In this document: positions 9,961 to 29,573 of the stretch, piece by piece
Layout: every line of letters begins with the position of its first letter
Numbering within the stretch: position 1 is the stretch's first letter
Assembly: GCA_034509925.1 (NCBI GenBank)
Contig: CM067526.1
Span: forward strand, 10,323,629-10,387,628
Source of the DNA: Hirudinaria manillensis
Taxonomy: Eukaryota; Annelida; Clitellata; Hirudinida; Hirudinidae
DNA length: 64,000 bases
Direction: 5' to 3'
Program-made: the position numbers and the translations under genes
The notes under the pieces: model-generated
Told to the model about the DNA's origin: nothing
Database searches by the model: none
The model's input: the letters and a program-made list of their open reading frames with translations, nothing else

Positions 9961-10529
9961 TGTTTTTAACACACATGTTTTTGTTTATTAGAAGCTTCTC
10001 ATTTAAGATATTAAAACATTTATCACCAATATAATTCTATTCACATAAAAGAGTGTGAAAATTGATCATAAAAAGCAATGCTTCTTTGCAAAGCCACCCG
10101 CAAAGTGGAGTCATAGGTTTAGTTACTAGTTATAAAAATCTAGATGGACCACATCTCCAGCATCTGGATGTAGGTGATCAAATAAAAGGAGGGAAGTAGG
10201 GAGGAAATACACACCATTGCAGGAGAAATGGTCTGAATTGATCGGGATATTTGGTTCTGAATCGATAGCCAATAGCCGTCACGCTTCAATAAGAACCCGC
10301 CCTTCCAAGAACTCCGAGCGTTTTTTCTAGTCCGAGAGCAGCTTGGTAAAACGGATGATGCATGTTTTATTATTATTATTATTAATTATTATTATTATCA
10401 CTCTCTAAAAGAAATTATTTCATCACCGACTTAAACATTTCTCCTCTTCCATCGTATTGAAAATGCGGACGTAAAAGTCTCGTCGCGTGAATTCAGAAAA
10501 AAATAAATGGCGAACGCTTGGCTGCGAGT
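9961..10529. other. Intergenic, DCAF8 3' flank
   Basis: No coding signal. A short (TTA)n tract lies at about 10368-10395. Confidence 0.5.
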
Positions 10530-16683
<6,154 letters not shown>

Positions 16684-19600
16684 TCTTTGTTCAATCTAGT
16701 AAAGAAAATTTAAACAAGTTCACACAAGCTTATAATTAATTTAATAGCATACATTTTTTAAATATTTTCAGATACTTCCACAGAAAATGTAGTAAACCAA
16801 GTTATTCAAATCAAAACTTATGTCTAAGTAATGCTAGTCGAATTTGAAATTGATAATCTGCCTTATGGGAGCAAAGTCCCTAGCTAATGCCAGGAAAACT
16901 GACACAATTTTCCTCTTTCTTAATGATGGTATCGCTTAATTTTAGAACGAATAAAACCATTTATGTAAATTGGAACATTGCCCGAAAACTGCTACCCTCA
17001 GCTCGCAATTAAAATGTTTTTATTTTTTTACCGTTAGCTGCGCTCGTCACAGATGATAATGAAGTTAACATCTAAATAACATCTCAAGCCTAAATATCGG
17101 TGGAATAAACAACAAGATTGTAAGTAGAATAAACAAAGGTTTCCATCAAATCGCAAATATCAAACAGACATAGTTTATTTCTCCCCGTCCAAGTAGAAGC
17201 GAATTAAATCGAAACAACCATCTGAGGCAAAAAAATTGTTGCCACTTCAAAAACAGTAAACATACCAAACGAATTCTGATATAACTTATGACAGAAACTA
17301 CAGGTCCTTAAAAATTCCAACCCAAATAAGATTAAATTTATTTTTATTTAAAAATTTGCTTTGAAAAACTTTTCTTGCTTTCTTTATTCGCTTCGAACCG
17401 TTTCCTTCCACTACAGATGGTTTGAGCAGCTTCTCACCAATAATCTTATTTACAGCTACTTATAGCCTATTTTAAAAATATTTTTTGAAAGACGGTTAAT
17501 TAATTATTCAGAAAATATAGTGAGTGTTAAACTCTTTAATTATAAGTTTAATTATTCCACACGATTCATTCTTAACCTTGCGAATGTCTTCCATTACATA
17601 TTTGAGAATAATATAATTTGTCATGATATTTAACACGCCAACGCTATTTGTCTCTAGCTTTTTTCAATAAGAGTTGAATGTGTATTTATTTGCCACGTCC
17701 TTAAAATAAAGACTGAATAATTGCATTTAAAATAATAACATAATGAAAATTAACTTAGATCGAATTCAGACTGCCTTTAGCTACAAATGCCTTGACAGCT
17801 GACTGGTGAAATTACAGGCTATGGAGACGGGAGCCTATAGTTTATTGAGATCTGATATCTGGATTCATGCTGTCATTAAGAACCGTCAATAAGGATAGCA
17901 GATCTTTACCATTCTTTCGTTCTAGCTAACTGGACAGACCTTAAATGAGTGAGTTTGGCTTTTGTGAGCAGGTGTCAATTTTAAAAGGTTGACCACTGGC
18001 AGGTCAGCCCCCTAATTGGGCGGCATCAACTTTCCCGATTAATGCGTGATTTAGTGTCAAATAGAGGTCCAGATTATCCACTTCTACGTGATATATTCCT
18101 TATCCATGCACTGCTTAACCAATTAAAGTCGTTGTTAAGGGTCAAAGAGGGCGATTTTTAAGCCCAAATATTTTGACCAACATAATAAATATCTTGAATA
18201 CGGTATTCCTAATTGTAGAAATGTTATAGTTCTAGCTTGCATTTTATTTGAGATTACAAACAGTATTTCAGTTTAAATAAGTAAACTAGAATAAAGTAAA
18301 ATTTGTTTCCCATTTTTCGAATCCTCAGAGAGTCTGGTCAAGTTAGGTCTTCCTTATCTAATTGCTGTCGACCAATTCATAGCAGACACCATCCTGCCAA
18401 CGATGTAGGCGACGCATATAATCGGCCTGTCGACTACAACTGATAATAAGATATGATCGTGCGTTTAGATGTAAATGCCTTTAGAAATTCTACATTTCAT
18501 TTCAAACTCAGATATTTATTCACTCTAATGTTTATAATGAGGTCATAAGAAATTGAAAATATCTATAGTATTAATATTTTTACAATATTTTCCAAGACAT
18601 TTTTTTCTTGACAAAAAAAATTAAAATAATGGATTGATAAATGGAATCACCGGACTTTCTTTAACCACTTTTTATACAGCGACGTTGCTCACGGCAAAGC
18701 TAGCAGTCACGCAAATACCTGTTCAAGTTGCTTTGATCACTTGACAAATCACTTATGAATATTAATACAACAACTTATACAAATTAGGGTATTAACAAAA
18801 TACCACTGAAATTATAACTGAACCATTTTGTAGACTTCGAATGTCCTGTTCCTACCTCTCCCAAAATTACAAAATTAAACCTTCCTGACAAAAAGTTGAA
18901 CTCTTTGTGAACTCCACATGATGCTTCTCGCAAGTGTTAGTAAGTATTTGGAACTTACGAAATGCATGGAAGATACAATAATTTAATAAAATTAAACGAA
19001 TATTTATACGCGATTAAGTTCATTAAAAACATTTTAATATCGACAAATTATTCTTTATGACCCACAACTGATTATATGAAATGACTAACGAGATCTAAAA
19101 TTATCCAGTGATGGGTAAAATTTGGCACTTGACGTGCCTACTGTGCATCCGATCAACTCAAGTTGAACTGACAGTCCACTCAGATGGACAATCCGTGTTT
19201 TGATTCGTTCATTTCACTTTCACCTGAACTGACCCTAACCCTTGCCTAACCTCTTCTGAAGTTTAATTAATGGTGAAAAAAAAATAATTGCAACCGTTTG
19301 AACCTGGCAAATTTGATGACACAAATTCAGGCATCGGATTCATGCGCCCGAAGAATTCATCGTGGCATCACCTATTGAAATCGTATAATCATATCAATGC
19401 ACTAGAATTGGGGTTGAGCCGAGATAACACTTAATGACCTTGAGTGGATGGAAATATGGTTCCTTTACTGACTGGCACCATGTCCGAGAGTTGACCAGTG
19501 AACCCCCGGAGGTAAAAAAAAATACTACCTCGGAACAGATGAGTATTCAAATCCCATCAAACGAATAGTTGTTTCCAGGTGGATTCGGAACTCTTGGTTC

Positions 19601-22600
19601 AGAGAGAACAGACGGTTACGCGTTTAGAGACGAACGGAAATCGACGAGACTACTTTGGAACAAAAGAGGTAAATGGAGAGTGTTTCGTAATCGTTGATAT
19701 TTTAATTAACATCCCGCTGCAAACATCCTCGAGCGGGCATTCAGCGCATTTAATAAGGTTGCAAGGAGTGTTGCATTAAAGTTTTGGTAGTTAATTGGGG
19801 GTTGTCCAAGTCACCCTAGGACGATTCATTTCCTTCCCCTTCATTTCGATGTCGCCTTGCTTTGTTGATCGTCAATTGTTCGATCAAAACAACTGCTTGC
19901 TGGAAAGCAATTATTTAATTGAAATCTTGATAGTGCTAGACGTGCTACTGGCATCGTCGCCATGTTATTAGCATTATGATGGCCTAATAAATACAATAAT
20001 CATGTCTTCATACAGTAGTTTCTGTGTTATCGAACAGCGAATGAAATCTAAATTTTCTAACTCAATGGAAACGTAATTGTTGTTTTGAGACGAATTACTG
20101 ACGTTGAGAATAGCATAGTGCACGTCATTAGCATTCAATAATTAAGATTTCCACGTCTTGTCGCCAACACATCCGTGGAATCTTATAAATATTCATGAGC
20201 TCGTGTCAAAGTGGCGAGTTTTGATTTAGACCAATCAGCAGGAGGAAAGTTCATTTATTCCTGAATAATTCTGCAGAGTTATTTCTAGCAGTTATTTCGA
20301 GTGATTTCATGCAAACGGAGTTCATAAGCGTTCATCAAGTCAAGCCTCAAGTTGGAGCTTATCGCTTCCAGTCAACGCTTATCACGGACCATTCATTACC
20401 TGGAGATAGGAGGAACACTGAACCGTTATGACTTGGAAACTTCCGAGGAGTTACAGCAATTCGCTACTACTGCCAACGTAAACAACGCCACGCTCTTGAG
20501 TTTAAAAGTGAACGGAAATTCGGCCGAAGAAATGGTCGAAGAATTTGGTTCGCGATTATCAGTTAAGAAGTTCGCTCGACATCCGCCTTGAAAATTAATA
20601 ATTCATCAATGAATTAATAATTCATCCGAGCGCTTCCTCGTTCCTACCAGAATTCCTAAGCTCTTAGAATAAACTCTTTCGTAAAATTATTCGAATCCTA
20701 GCCATAAGCGCCATCAGTTGAATCGATAACCTCTGAAATTTATGATGGCGTGAAGTGCCGTACGTCTGCGAGAGAGCCGCGTAAACCACGATACCACATT
20801 CCATGGAAAACGATTGTTGCACTTTTCCAGTTAATTGTCGACATGAGATTAGAACGGAATTTCAATGGAGCTTCTTATCGAGTTCACGACCGACCTTATA
20901 CGTCGACACAAAGAAGACTTTCTATCGGCCGGAAGTGAATTGAAAAGACCGAGTTGACCTTCGCACGGAGATTCGTCTTTCTCAGCACTCGATGAATTCA
21001 CAAGTGGGAAAATGCGCCTCTCCAGGAAGCGACGAGGATCGGGTTAATGACTCCTCCCATCACTTCCATGCTCCAATCCATCGACCAATCATCATACATC
21101 AAGTGCTCAAACGGGCACTTGTGCCTCCGTCCATCGTTATCACGTCTGCCTCGAACACCGCCAAAGATGCATTCATTAGCACAACGACAGAGTTGTGCCA
21201 GTCGCTGTTATATTAATTCCTTCGACTTTCGAAGTCAACTCTTGAATCGCAGCAACTTTTCTTAATAAATAAACAGATTAATGCAAACAAATAAAATTAA
21301 TGGAGAGACATTTTTTGTTGTAACGAAAATGATGGCTCGAGTGTTGACATTACGCTGGCATCGATTGAGGTGTCGAAAGATCCGCAAACGCGGATCAACA
21401 AAATCTCTTTCCAGCACAACTCTTGAGATAAAACACTTTCTATCGACTGAACTATCTCGTCCAACTATCGGTGACAACCGCCATATCAACTTCCTAAACG
21501 TTGATTGGTTACTAACAATAGTAGCAGGACAATATTTGTGTATTGAACAAATAAACCTACTGATCAATTACAGATCCACAGTTGTAATGTAATGGCATTT
21601 ATTTCAAATTGCAAACAATTATCTGATTATAATCAGCAATTAGTCTCTTAGTGTCTTCTTTCTATTACGATGAGACCTATTGTTTCAAAGTTGATTCCAA
21701 CCGAGAACCTATTGGACAACTAATTCAAATGGAAATAGCAGCAGTAGCAGCAACATCAGCAGCAACAACAACAACAATAACAATGGCCAATGATAACTTT
21801 GCACATCGGCGTCATTTTCGGTGACATGGTGAAGTTACGTGTTACGTTTTGTCAAGCCAGAGACAGATTTTTAAAGCTAACATCGAAAAACAAGACCAAG
21901 GATTTTCCAATCCTCTTCAAGGACTCGAGGATGGTACCTGGATGAGTGGAGTGGATTTCCAGAGTCAGGAAATAGGGAATAGGGTTAGGGTAGAGTCTGA
22001 GTGGCTTAGGTTGGGGTCTGACTGGAAGAGGGTAATAAAAATCTCCGCCTGGGAGTTGTCTTTTATCTATCACTTATCCAATATTCTTCAAGTTTCATTC
22101 TCTTGACGACAATCGAAGCAAGTGCTAATAACATTGAAACACATCAATGACTGCGATCTTGTTTTGTCGCTGCAACTCGGAATCATTATCAGGAACCACC
22201 TTAGCAACCGTTGATCGGTTAAATGCCCCCTCGTTCAGGGGTTAGAGACCCTCGGTCGAATATAAACATGTGACGCTTTGAATTGAGTGATTATAGCTTT
22301 GTGAAAGTTACGAGCGAGGTGCCTCTTTGTGCGGCGACGATGACTATGACGATGACGGTGATGATTATGATTATGGTGGTGATGATGATGATGGAAGTTG
22401 TGATATGATAGTGAGATCATCATCTACTGTGATAAACTTAGAAAAACTGGGAGGTTGTTTTTGTCGAATATAATATAATCCGTGAAAACTTACATAAAAA
22501 AAAAGATGAATTAATTCACAGACGACTTCAATTTAAAATTTAATGGCGATATTTAATATAATTTTTAAAAATAATTTCTGAATAAGAATAACCAAGTTAT

Positions 22601-22969
22601 TTGTGGTTGACGGTCGTAGATATTTGTTACAACTGTTTTGATTTTTAAATTCTTTCCAACTTTCCTAAAAAGTAAAAATAAAAAATAAAATAAAATTTTA
22701 AAACAGTGAAAATGTAATTCTATGAATTACCAGATACTAGATATCAAGTCATTAACATAGCAAAAACTCCAGGACTGCTACAATCACATGTTTAATTTAT
22801 TTGTTAAACCCTCCACTGGTTCTTGTTGATGCTTCACCATGACACTCACGAGAGGGCGCTGCCCGTTCCTGGCGTGGGGTGCAATTGACTGCCCTCAGTT
22901 TATAAAACACGTCATCAGTGATGCACGCGAGGCATTACGCAGCATCATCAATCAGCCGACTTTATCGTC
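16684..22969. other. Long gene-poor interval between divergent DCAF8 and TBX20
   Basis: No exon of a known protein was recognised on either strand. A TATAAA (20184-20189) with a nearby CCAAT (about 20231) stands upstream of a 39-codon ORF (about 20309-20428); see findings. The rest holds short random ORFs. As upstream DNA of a developmental T-box gene it is the natural place for enhancers, but none can be pointed to. Confidence 0.5.
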
Positions 22970-22973
22970 GTGG

Positions 22974-23014
<41 letters not shown>

Positions 23015-23112
23015 GTCCTCGTCGTCGTCGCCGCCACTATCATCATCACCATCATCGCTATCAATGTTTATCATCATCAAATCCCATCCTTGGAAAGTGG
23101 TTGTTATTATTA

Positions 23113-23206
<94 letters not shown>

Positions 23207-23311
23207 AACTTTTAATAACGGCAATAAGATTCAAAATAATGTTACAAGCACCACTGGAATAGCAATAATATTGTGATAATTCGTTGCATGTGGTGACGTA
23301 ATCATTTTTTA

Positions 23312-23358
<47 letters not shown>

Positions 23359-23408
23359 AGCTATTTATGATGTCATTAATAATTAATAAGTTAGTTTTCA
23401 TTTACCGG

Positions 23409-23439
<31 letters not shown>

Positions 23440-23590
23440 CATGATGATGATGCTTAAGCTGTTAATAATATCAGTACTAAGCATATTATTAGCATCTCTT
23501 ATTACCGTGCAAACTAATGATCAGGTGACTTAGGCAATGATGATGATGACGACGACGACGATGATGATGATGATGATGATGATGGTGAAT
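22970..23590. repeat. Cluster of trinucleotide repeats
   Basis: Separate tracts of (TCA)n at about 22975-23065, (TTA)n at about 23105-23205, (AAT)n at about 23316-23356, (GAT/GGT)n at about 23408-23450 and (GAT/GAC)n at about 23538-23584. The long Ser, Leu, Ile, Tyr or Asp runs that appear on translation are artefacts of these tracts. Confidence 0.9.
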
Positions 23591-25320
23591 AATTTTATTT
23601 TTAATCAAATGATTTAATAATTATACAGTACAAGTAATAGACATAAAGATACAATATATTAAAAAGTACTTGATTGAATTCAGATTCGAAAAACAGTTCT
23701 TAATCATTAGCAGAATCGAGTGAGAACCGGGAGAGACTTTCGCTGGGTGTTGAACCAACATCCTCTCGGCAACTGTTCTCCCCAGTAAATCAGACGTTGT
23801 AGGAGCACGTGTCAGAAGAACAAGAGGATGTTTGAACACGGCTTTTTATTTTCATTACCACCACGGTGTTGCGGAGAAATGAAAACGTGTCACGGCATTT
23901 AACACCGACCACGTATTTCTAACACTCGTGTCAACGCAAAACACGGTCGCTTCTAGCATCTCCTGTCAATTGGGACTTCCGTGCAACTGATATGCAACTG
24001 AATATCAACTCGATGTTCACTCGCAAACGCTTGTCACGACAGACTAACAAAGTCAGTCTAATCCCAAATCGCAACAAACGCTCCTTGTAAAGAAATGTAA
24101 ATTTACAACCTCACGCTGTAAATGGACATGATTGAGCGATACGTAATCTTGTAATGACCGACAGGTTTACGCGATAAGATGCCGAGACGAAGACGTTGAA
24201 GTGTTTAGCCGTCCTCAGCAGCCATGAACGCATTGAAGACGCGAAGATTGGAATCGAAAAGGTTGACAGTTTCGAGCAAAAACTGTCACCCTCGGGGAGT
24301 TGTTTACAGAGGAGTGGAAAGTCGTGGAATTACAATCAAATTGAAACCACGGTCCAAGCGGGGGGGCATCGGTTGGACATCGGCCGGTGGCGTCATCGCA
24401 GCGGGACAATTATCTCGAATTTCTTAATTAAATAAGCCCATTAGATGGTCATTAGATTTAGGCATTTTTTATAATTTAATTTTGAATTGCTGAAAAGCTC
24501 AGCAACGAAATCTTGTGCGGTTTTGCAACCTCCTTGCATTGCAAATCATAGTTGTCAATCAATCACAGTTTTACAACTTCTTGACTCAAACAATTTATTG
24601 CGTAACGATTAGAATTGCAAAACCACGCGAAAAAAAATAATAAAATTGATTTTTATAAAAATAAAAATCTTGTAAAATTGACAGATTGTCGAATTGATTT
24701 GTTTGCCTAATAAAAACACAAAGGAGATAATTGTGTTGTGCAATTAGGTGCAGGTGATCCTTTCGAGCGATCCACTACAGGTATGACATCAATCTCACCC
24801 CTCGGCGACCAATGAGATGAATGCCTTTTGTTGACCACGCCTCCAAACCACGTATCGACTCCTCCTTCTGGTAAAATGGATGGAAAGATCTGATCGAGGT
24901 ATTATCGCAACAAATCAACAGCGAGTTCTAATCAGCGTCGTTGAAACAACAGCAACAACAACAACAATGTAAGTATGGTGAACTGACCTATTTAAACGAT
25001 CTCACGGCAGCCTTCGCACGGATTTTCATTTAGAATTTCTTTCCCGAGTCGTGGCTGTCGTCGTTGTCACTGGTTGTCGTCGTCGTTGTTGTTGTTAGCA
25101 GTAGGTAAAGAAGTGTTGTTGTTGTTGTCTTCGTCAGATGCAGGTGGAAACAATTTTGTTAATCGCCACAGGACGGATTGCGTAACGAGGACACACGGAT
25201 GACTGAGATTGTGCCGGTTGTTTAGACGTGATTTCGTTCATCGAGTGACACCGGTGAGAGTGGAGTAGTGACGCAACAAATTGTTATTGTTTTCCCACGG
25301 AACTTCATCTGCATTAATCC
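23591..25320. other. Upstream region of TBX20
   Basis: No protein recognised. 24180-24430 is locally GC-richer. (CAA)n-like at about 24940-24965 and (GTT/GTC)n-like triplets at about 25050-25130 flank the proximal promoter region. Confidence 0.45.
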
Positions 25321-25327
25321 CGCCCTT

Positions 25328-25333
25328 TATAAA
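25328..25333 (+). promoter_or_regulatory. Candidate TATA box of TBX20
   Basis: TATAAA within cccgccctttataaagc, 51 bp before the first TBX20 ATG. A start site about 30 bp downstream would leave a 5' UTR of only about 25 nt. This is inference from spacing; transcript 5' ends are not visible in DNA. Confidence 0.45.
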
Positions 25334-25383
25334 GCAACGATTCGTGCTCGTCGCCTACGATTTCATCTGACGTTTCGGAAGGA

Positions 25384-28300
25384 ATGCATTCGATTCCATA
25401 CTCTAGGAGGAGTCCCTCTGATCTGGTAATTACTTCTAAATAAATAGTTTAAATTTAATTTGCGATCGACTTTTTTCCTTAATTGTCGAATATTTAAAAA
25501 ACAAAACAAAAAGGTTTTAATTGGTTGAAACGTGGATTGCCAGCCATCCGAAAGCGACGAAATGGTTAATGCAGATACAAGTCCCTCGTCGGTTAAAAGT
25601 GAACTCGACTCAGAGAAGTCTGGAAGGGAGGAGGGATACTCGGAAGGCTTTCTACTTCTCCCTCAGGATTCATCGACCCCCTTCTCCAACAGAGGGAGCC
25701 CTCTTGCGGTCACCCAAAGAAACTGCCGCAGAAAGTTAGTCATGTCCGACGAACCTTCGAAATTATCAGTCGTGTCTTCGTCACCCGAAGTTGCCGAAAG
25801 ACGATCGCAGAACGAAGCTTTCAGTCCAGTATCCACACCAGAGCTCCAGAAAAGCGGAACCTCTTTCGACCAAGAGAAAAGTTCCAAGTTTTCCCAGAGG
25901 GCTTTGGCCTTTTCCATAGACGCGATCCTCGGGATAGGCAACGCCTCCGTCGACGGAGATAGAAAGAGGAAAGCGGAATGCGTTTTCCAGGAAGAGGATG
26001 AGGAAGAGGAAAAGATGTCCAACGGCAAAAAGTTTTGCAGTCGCAGTGAAACTGATTCTCCTCCAAGTACTTGTGCCTCTGCCGAAGAAGAAGTCGTTTC
26101 ATCAGGTGAGATTCGTGATTCAAAACAATTTGTCGTCAAATGACAACTGATTTACTCTTGTTTTATTTTTTAAAGAATTTCTATTTTAATTATTTTAAGA
26201 GGCCGAAGTTTTTGCTATTTAATGGGGGTTTTTTTAGCACTAGTTGAGTTTATTTTTTACTTATATTGTTAAAAAAAGATCCAATTAAGCATATTGTTTT
26301 ATTGAATTAGTATTAGTCGTAATCGTTCGGTAATTGTAACCTGGTTATCACTCAATCACCTCGTAATAGCCACTGCTTATCACACTGCAATCAATCCATG
26401 ACAGCGAATCGACAATTGGTAACCTTTTCGTGGATCAAGAGTTTTCGATCCGCAAATTTGCAATTTCTCCAGAAGGTGTTTTCGCTGAAATTTGAATTGG
26501 AATCCGATTAATACGATATTATTGATTCAATCCTGTGAATGCTAATTTGCCTTTATTGCTTAATCACCTGTGCTCCAAGCACGATTGTTATTGCGCCCTG
26601 TTGCAATCAACCGACAACAAATTTTAATTAAGAAACAACATTCGACGAAAACGTCAGCGACATCAGCTTCACGGCTTCAACTGACGATTGCTCGAAGAAA
26701 GACGTTCGCTGTCGACTCGAGACGAAAGATTTGTGGGAAAAATTCCACAAACTGGGCACTGAAATGATCATTACGAAGTCGGGAAGGTAAATTGGTCACT
26801 GCAGTCCATTGAAATGTTGAACGAAAGATGGCATTATCAATTAACTTATTAATGTCACTTTACAGGAGAATGTTTCCAGCCCTGAGGGTCAGTTTCACAG
26901 ATTTGGACCCCCAGGCCGAATACATCGTGACTATGGACACGGTACTCGTTGACAACAAAAGGTACAGGTATGCATATCACCGGTCGGCATGGCTGGTGGC
27001 TGGAAAGGCCGATCCTCCGCTTCCAAGCAGAGTTTACGTTCATCCAGATTCTCCTTTCTCCGGCGAACAGCTTTTGAAGCAGGCAATTTCATTCGAGAAG
27101 GTGAAATTGACGAACAACGCTCTTGACAAAAATGGCCACGTTAGTGTTTAATATTTCTAATTTACGTTTATTGGTTGCAATTGGTCAAATGGAATTGAAG
27201 TTCGGATTGATATTGAATACTCAATGATATTGAATTCATTTGCATTGATTAGTAAATTTAATAAAAGTAAAATAAATAAATAAATAGCCATTTGTTTGAT
27301 AATTATCCACGGATTGAAATGTTGGCAGATTATCCTCAACTCCATGCACAAATACCAACCACGCATAAAACTCATCAGACGTGGAAACGAAACAAAAGCT
27401 GATCAAGTGACAACATTTGTCTTCAAAGAAACTGATTTCATTGCTGTGACAGCCTATCAAAACCAACTGGTAAGTGACTTCCATGCATAAACAACCACCA
27501 AACAACTTCAGACTTCTTCGTTTCATTTTTTCATCTTCAATTTTCTATTTTGATCCTTTTTTTCTAACCGAATTTTAATCAATAATCATAATTTTGGAGT
27601 TGCTGTTTTCGTTGTTCTATGATTTTGCGCTACTTTAATCTAACAGAGAATTTTTCCTAAGGTTTAAAGTTGATCTTTATGATCGTATTTGGACGATCTA
27701 TGCTTTCAAAAATAAATAAATAAATAAGTTAATTAATGCTTATAAAATGTTTCGGTAAATCCGATCAAGAACGTTGAAAATACTAGAATCTTAAAATAAT
27801 TTTTGTGGCTATCATATAATATTTCGAAACGTTGCTGAAACCATAAATATTTATATTATTTATATTTATCAATTTATTGACAAGCATCATTCTCGTAATC
27901 CAGATAACCAAGTTAAAGATTGACAGCAACCCATTTGCTAAAGGATTCAGAGACTCCTCGAGACTCAACGATGATAGGTAAATAATTGACTTGAAATTGA
28001 CGTTGAAATTCTCTACGAAAACAATTCTTTTTTTAATTTAAAATTCTTCTTCCATTGAAACAGGGAACAGTTTGCAATGCACCATCAACCCATCCATCAT
28101 CAACATCAGATGTTTAATATGCTCCAGTTGCCAAGAATTTCACAGCAGGCAGTAGACAAGCATACCATGCAAATGTGGAAGAGAAGCGGAACTTTTGACA
28201 ACGACCATTCACTCCAAGATTCTGAAACGGAAAATTGCAGAAATATAAGTAAGTTGTCCCCATCCTCCCAAATCGAAACAATAGCCAAATATATTATTTA

Positions 28301-28699
28301 TGTATTTACTCGAAATTAGCATTCAATCATCACTTTGTTTCAGCACTTCCAAAAGATTCCTCTGCCGATATCTTGTCCTTGTCGACAATGTCTCAACCAT
28401 CATCCCCTCCGCTTAATGATTCCATGTCGAAGGATCTCCAAGTTCCACCAGGCGTCCTTCCAGACTTCAACAGAAATTTCATGTCAACCAGCAACTACCC
28501 AATGCTTGCAATGTTGTACAGCAACTGGTTAAAAATGAATCAACTTAACGACCTAGCATTCAATCCTCAAGGGGAAAATATTTCACCTCGGCATTTGGAG
28601 TTTCACAAAAACTCACCCCAACTCGTACATCCTTTTCCCTTCCATGTTTATGCAAGCAACAACGGACGCTATTTTCATAACGAAAAGCGCCAAAAGTGA
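25384..28699 (+). CDS. TBX20: T-box transcription factor TBX20
   Basis: Eight exons: 25384-25425, 25544-26105, 26633-26786, 26866-27139, 27329-27469, 27904-27977, 28064-28248, 28344-28699. All borders are GT-AG, phases agree, and the product is 595 residues (human TBX20 is about 450; the extra length is in the N-terminus). An eh1-like repressor motif, [12 protein letters not shown], lies near residue 125. The T-box runs from [20 protein letters not shown] through [81 protein letters not shown] and [28 protein letters not shown] and [14 protein letters not shown] are specific to the TBX20 subfamily. TBX20 is a nuclear factor of heart/dorsal-vessel, neural and midline development. The His/Gln-rich C-terminal region is unconserved. 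Confidence 0.95.
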
Positions 28700-29573
28700 T
28701 TTACCTTAGACTCGGAGATTATTTATGTAGATTTTTAAGACGGACTTAAATTTATGACAGTTTAACTTGCATGATATTTAGATTCAAAATCAATAACGTT
28801 TCAGTACTTTGTTCTGTTCGGAAAATAAAATAATAACAATAATATAAACGACATTTAAGCAATTGCTTAAACCCTTCCCGTCACTTGCCAAAGAAAAACT
28901 TTGTATTTTCTTCAATTTAAGAAATTTATAAATTACGACTTTACGAGCGACTTGCTCCAAGTTGAATGATTTAAAGGCTTTATTCATGAACAAATAATGT
29001 CCTGGGCAGCCGTGTACTTTTCGCAGAATCACATACTTCAGAAAGCTTCAGTTGGCCAATTACTTAGGACGCTAAGGTCAAGGATTCTTTATAAGGAAAT
29101 GATTTTCTGCAAAAGACCCTGTGCTTTTCAAAAAATCAAAACGTTCCACAAATTCAGTGCTTTACTCTCACTAAGTAACTTCTCTGAAGAATTAAACTTA
29201 TAAACTACTAATTAAACTTCAGAATCAATTTTCAAATTTATTTAGACAAAAATAGCGAATCCAGAAAATTGTATGTGACCAATGCTAAGCCCATGTGTAG
29301 CCAATAGCGATTTATGGAGAGCCACTTGTTGAATGTTGTCTTCTAATGGAGATGTGATAAAATATTTCCAATATTTTGAATAGGTGAAATTAAATTTGGA
29401 ATTACTCAAAAGTTGAAATTTGGATCAAACAATTGGGAGAAAAAATCTTTATATTTGTTAAATCATCAATTTGGACCGACTAAACCAAAATTAATCCCAA
29501 ATAAGAGTATTTGAACGGCAAAAAAAAAACGTTAAAAAATAATAAATACTGATTTAAAAAAATTATAAAATCA
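28700..29573. other. TBX20 3' flank and CINP 3' flank
   Basis: Convergent 3' ends. No further coding signal. Confidence 0.5.

Noticed and set aside
20352-20591. 79-residue ORF in the TBX20 upstream interval
   Set aside because: Starts with TTG, matches nothing I know, and no splice or promoter context supports this frame.
22839-23276. ORFs with poly-Ser, poly-Ile, poly-His or poly-Asp
   Set aside because: Read-through of (TCA)n and (TTA)n tracts on both strands; no conserved sequence.
24196-24435. Overlapping ORFs on both strands
   Set aside because: Local GC-rich stretch; three frames are open at once and none has a recognisable motif.
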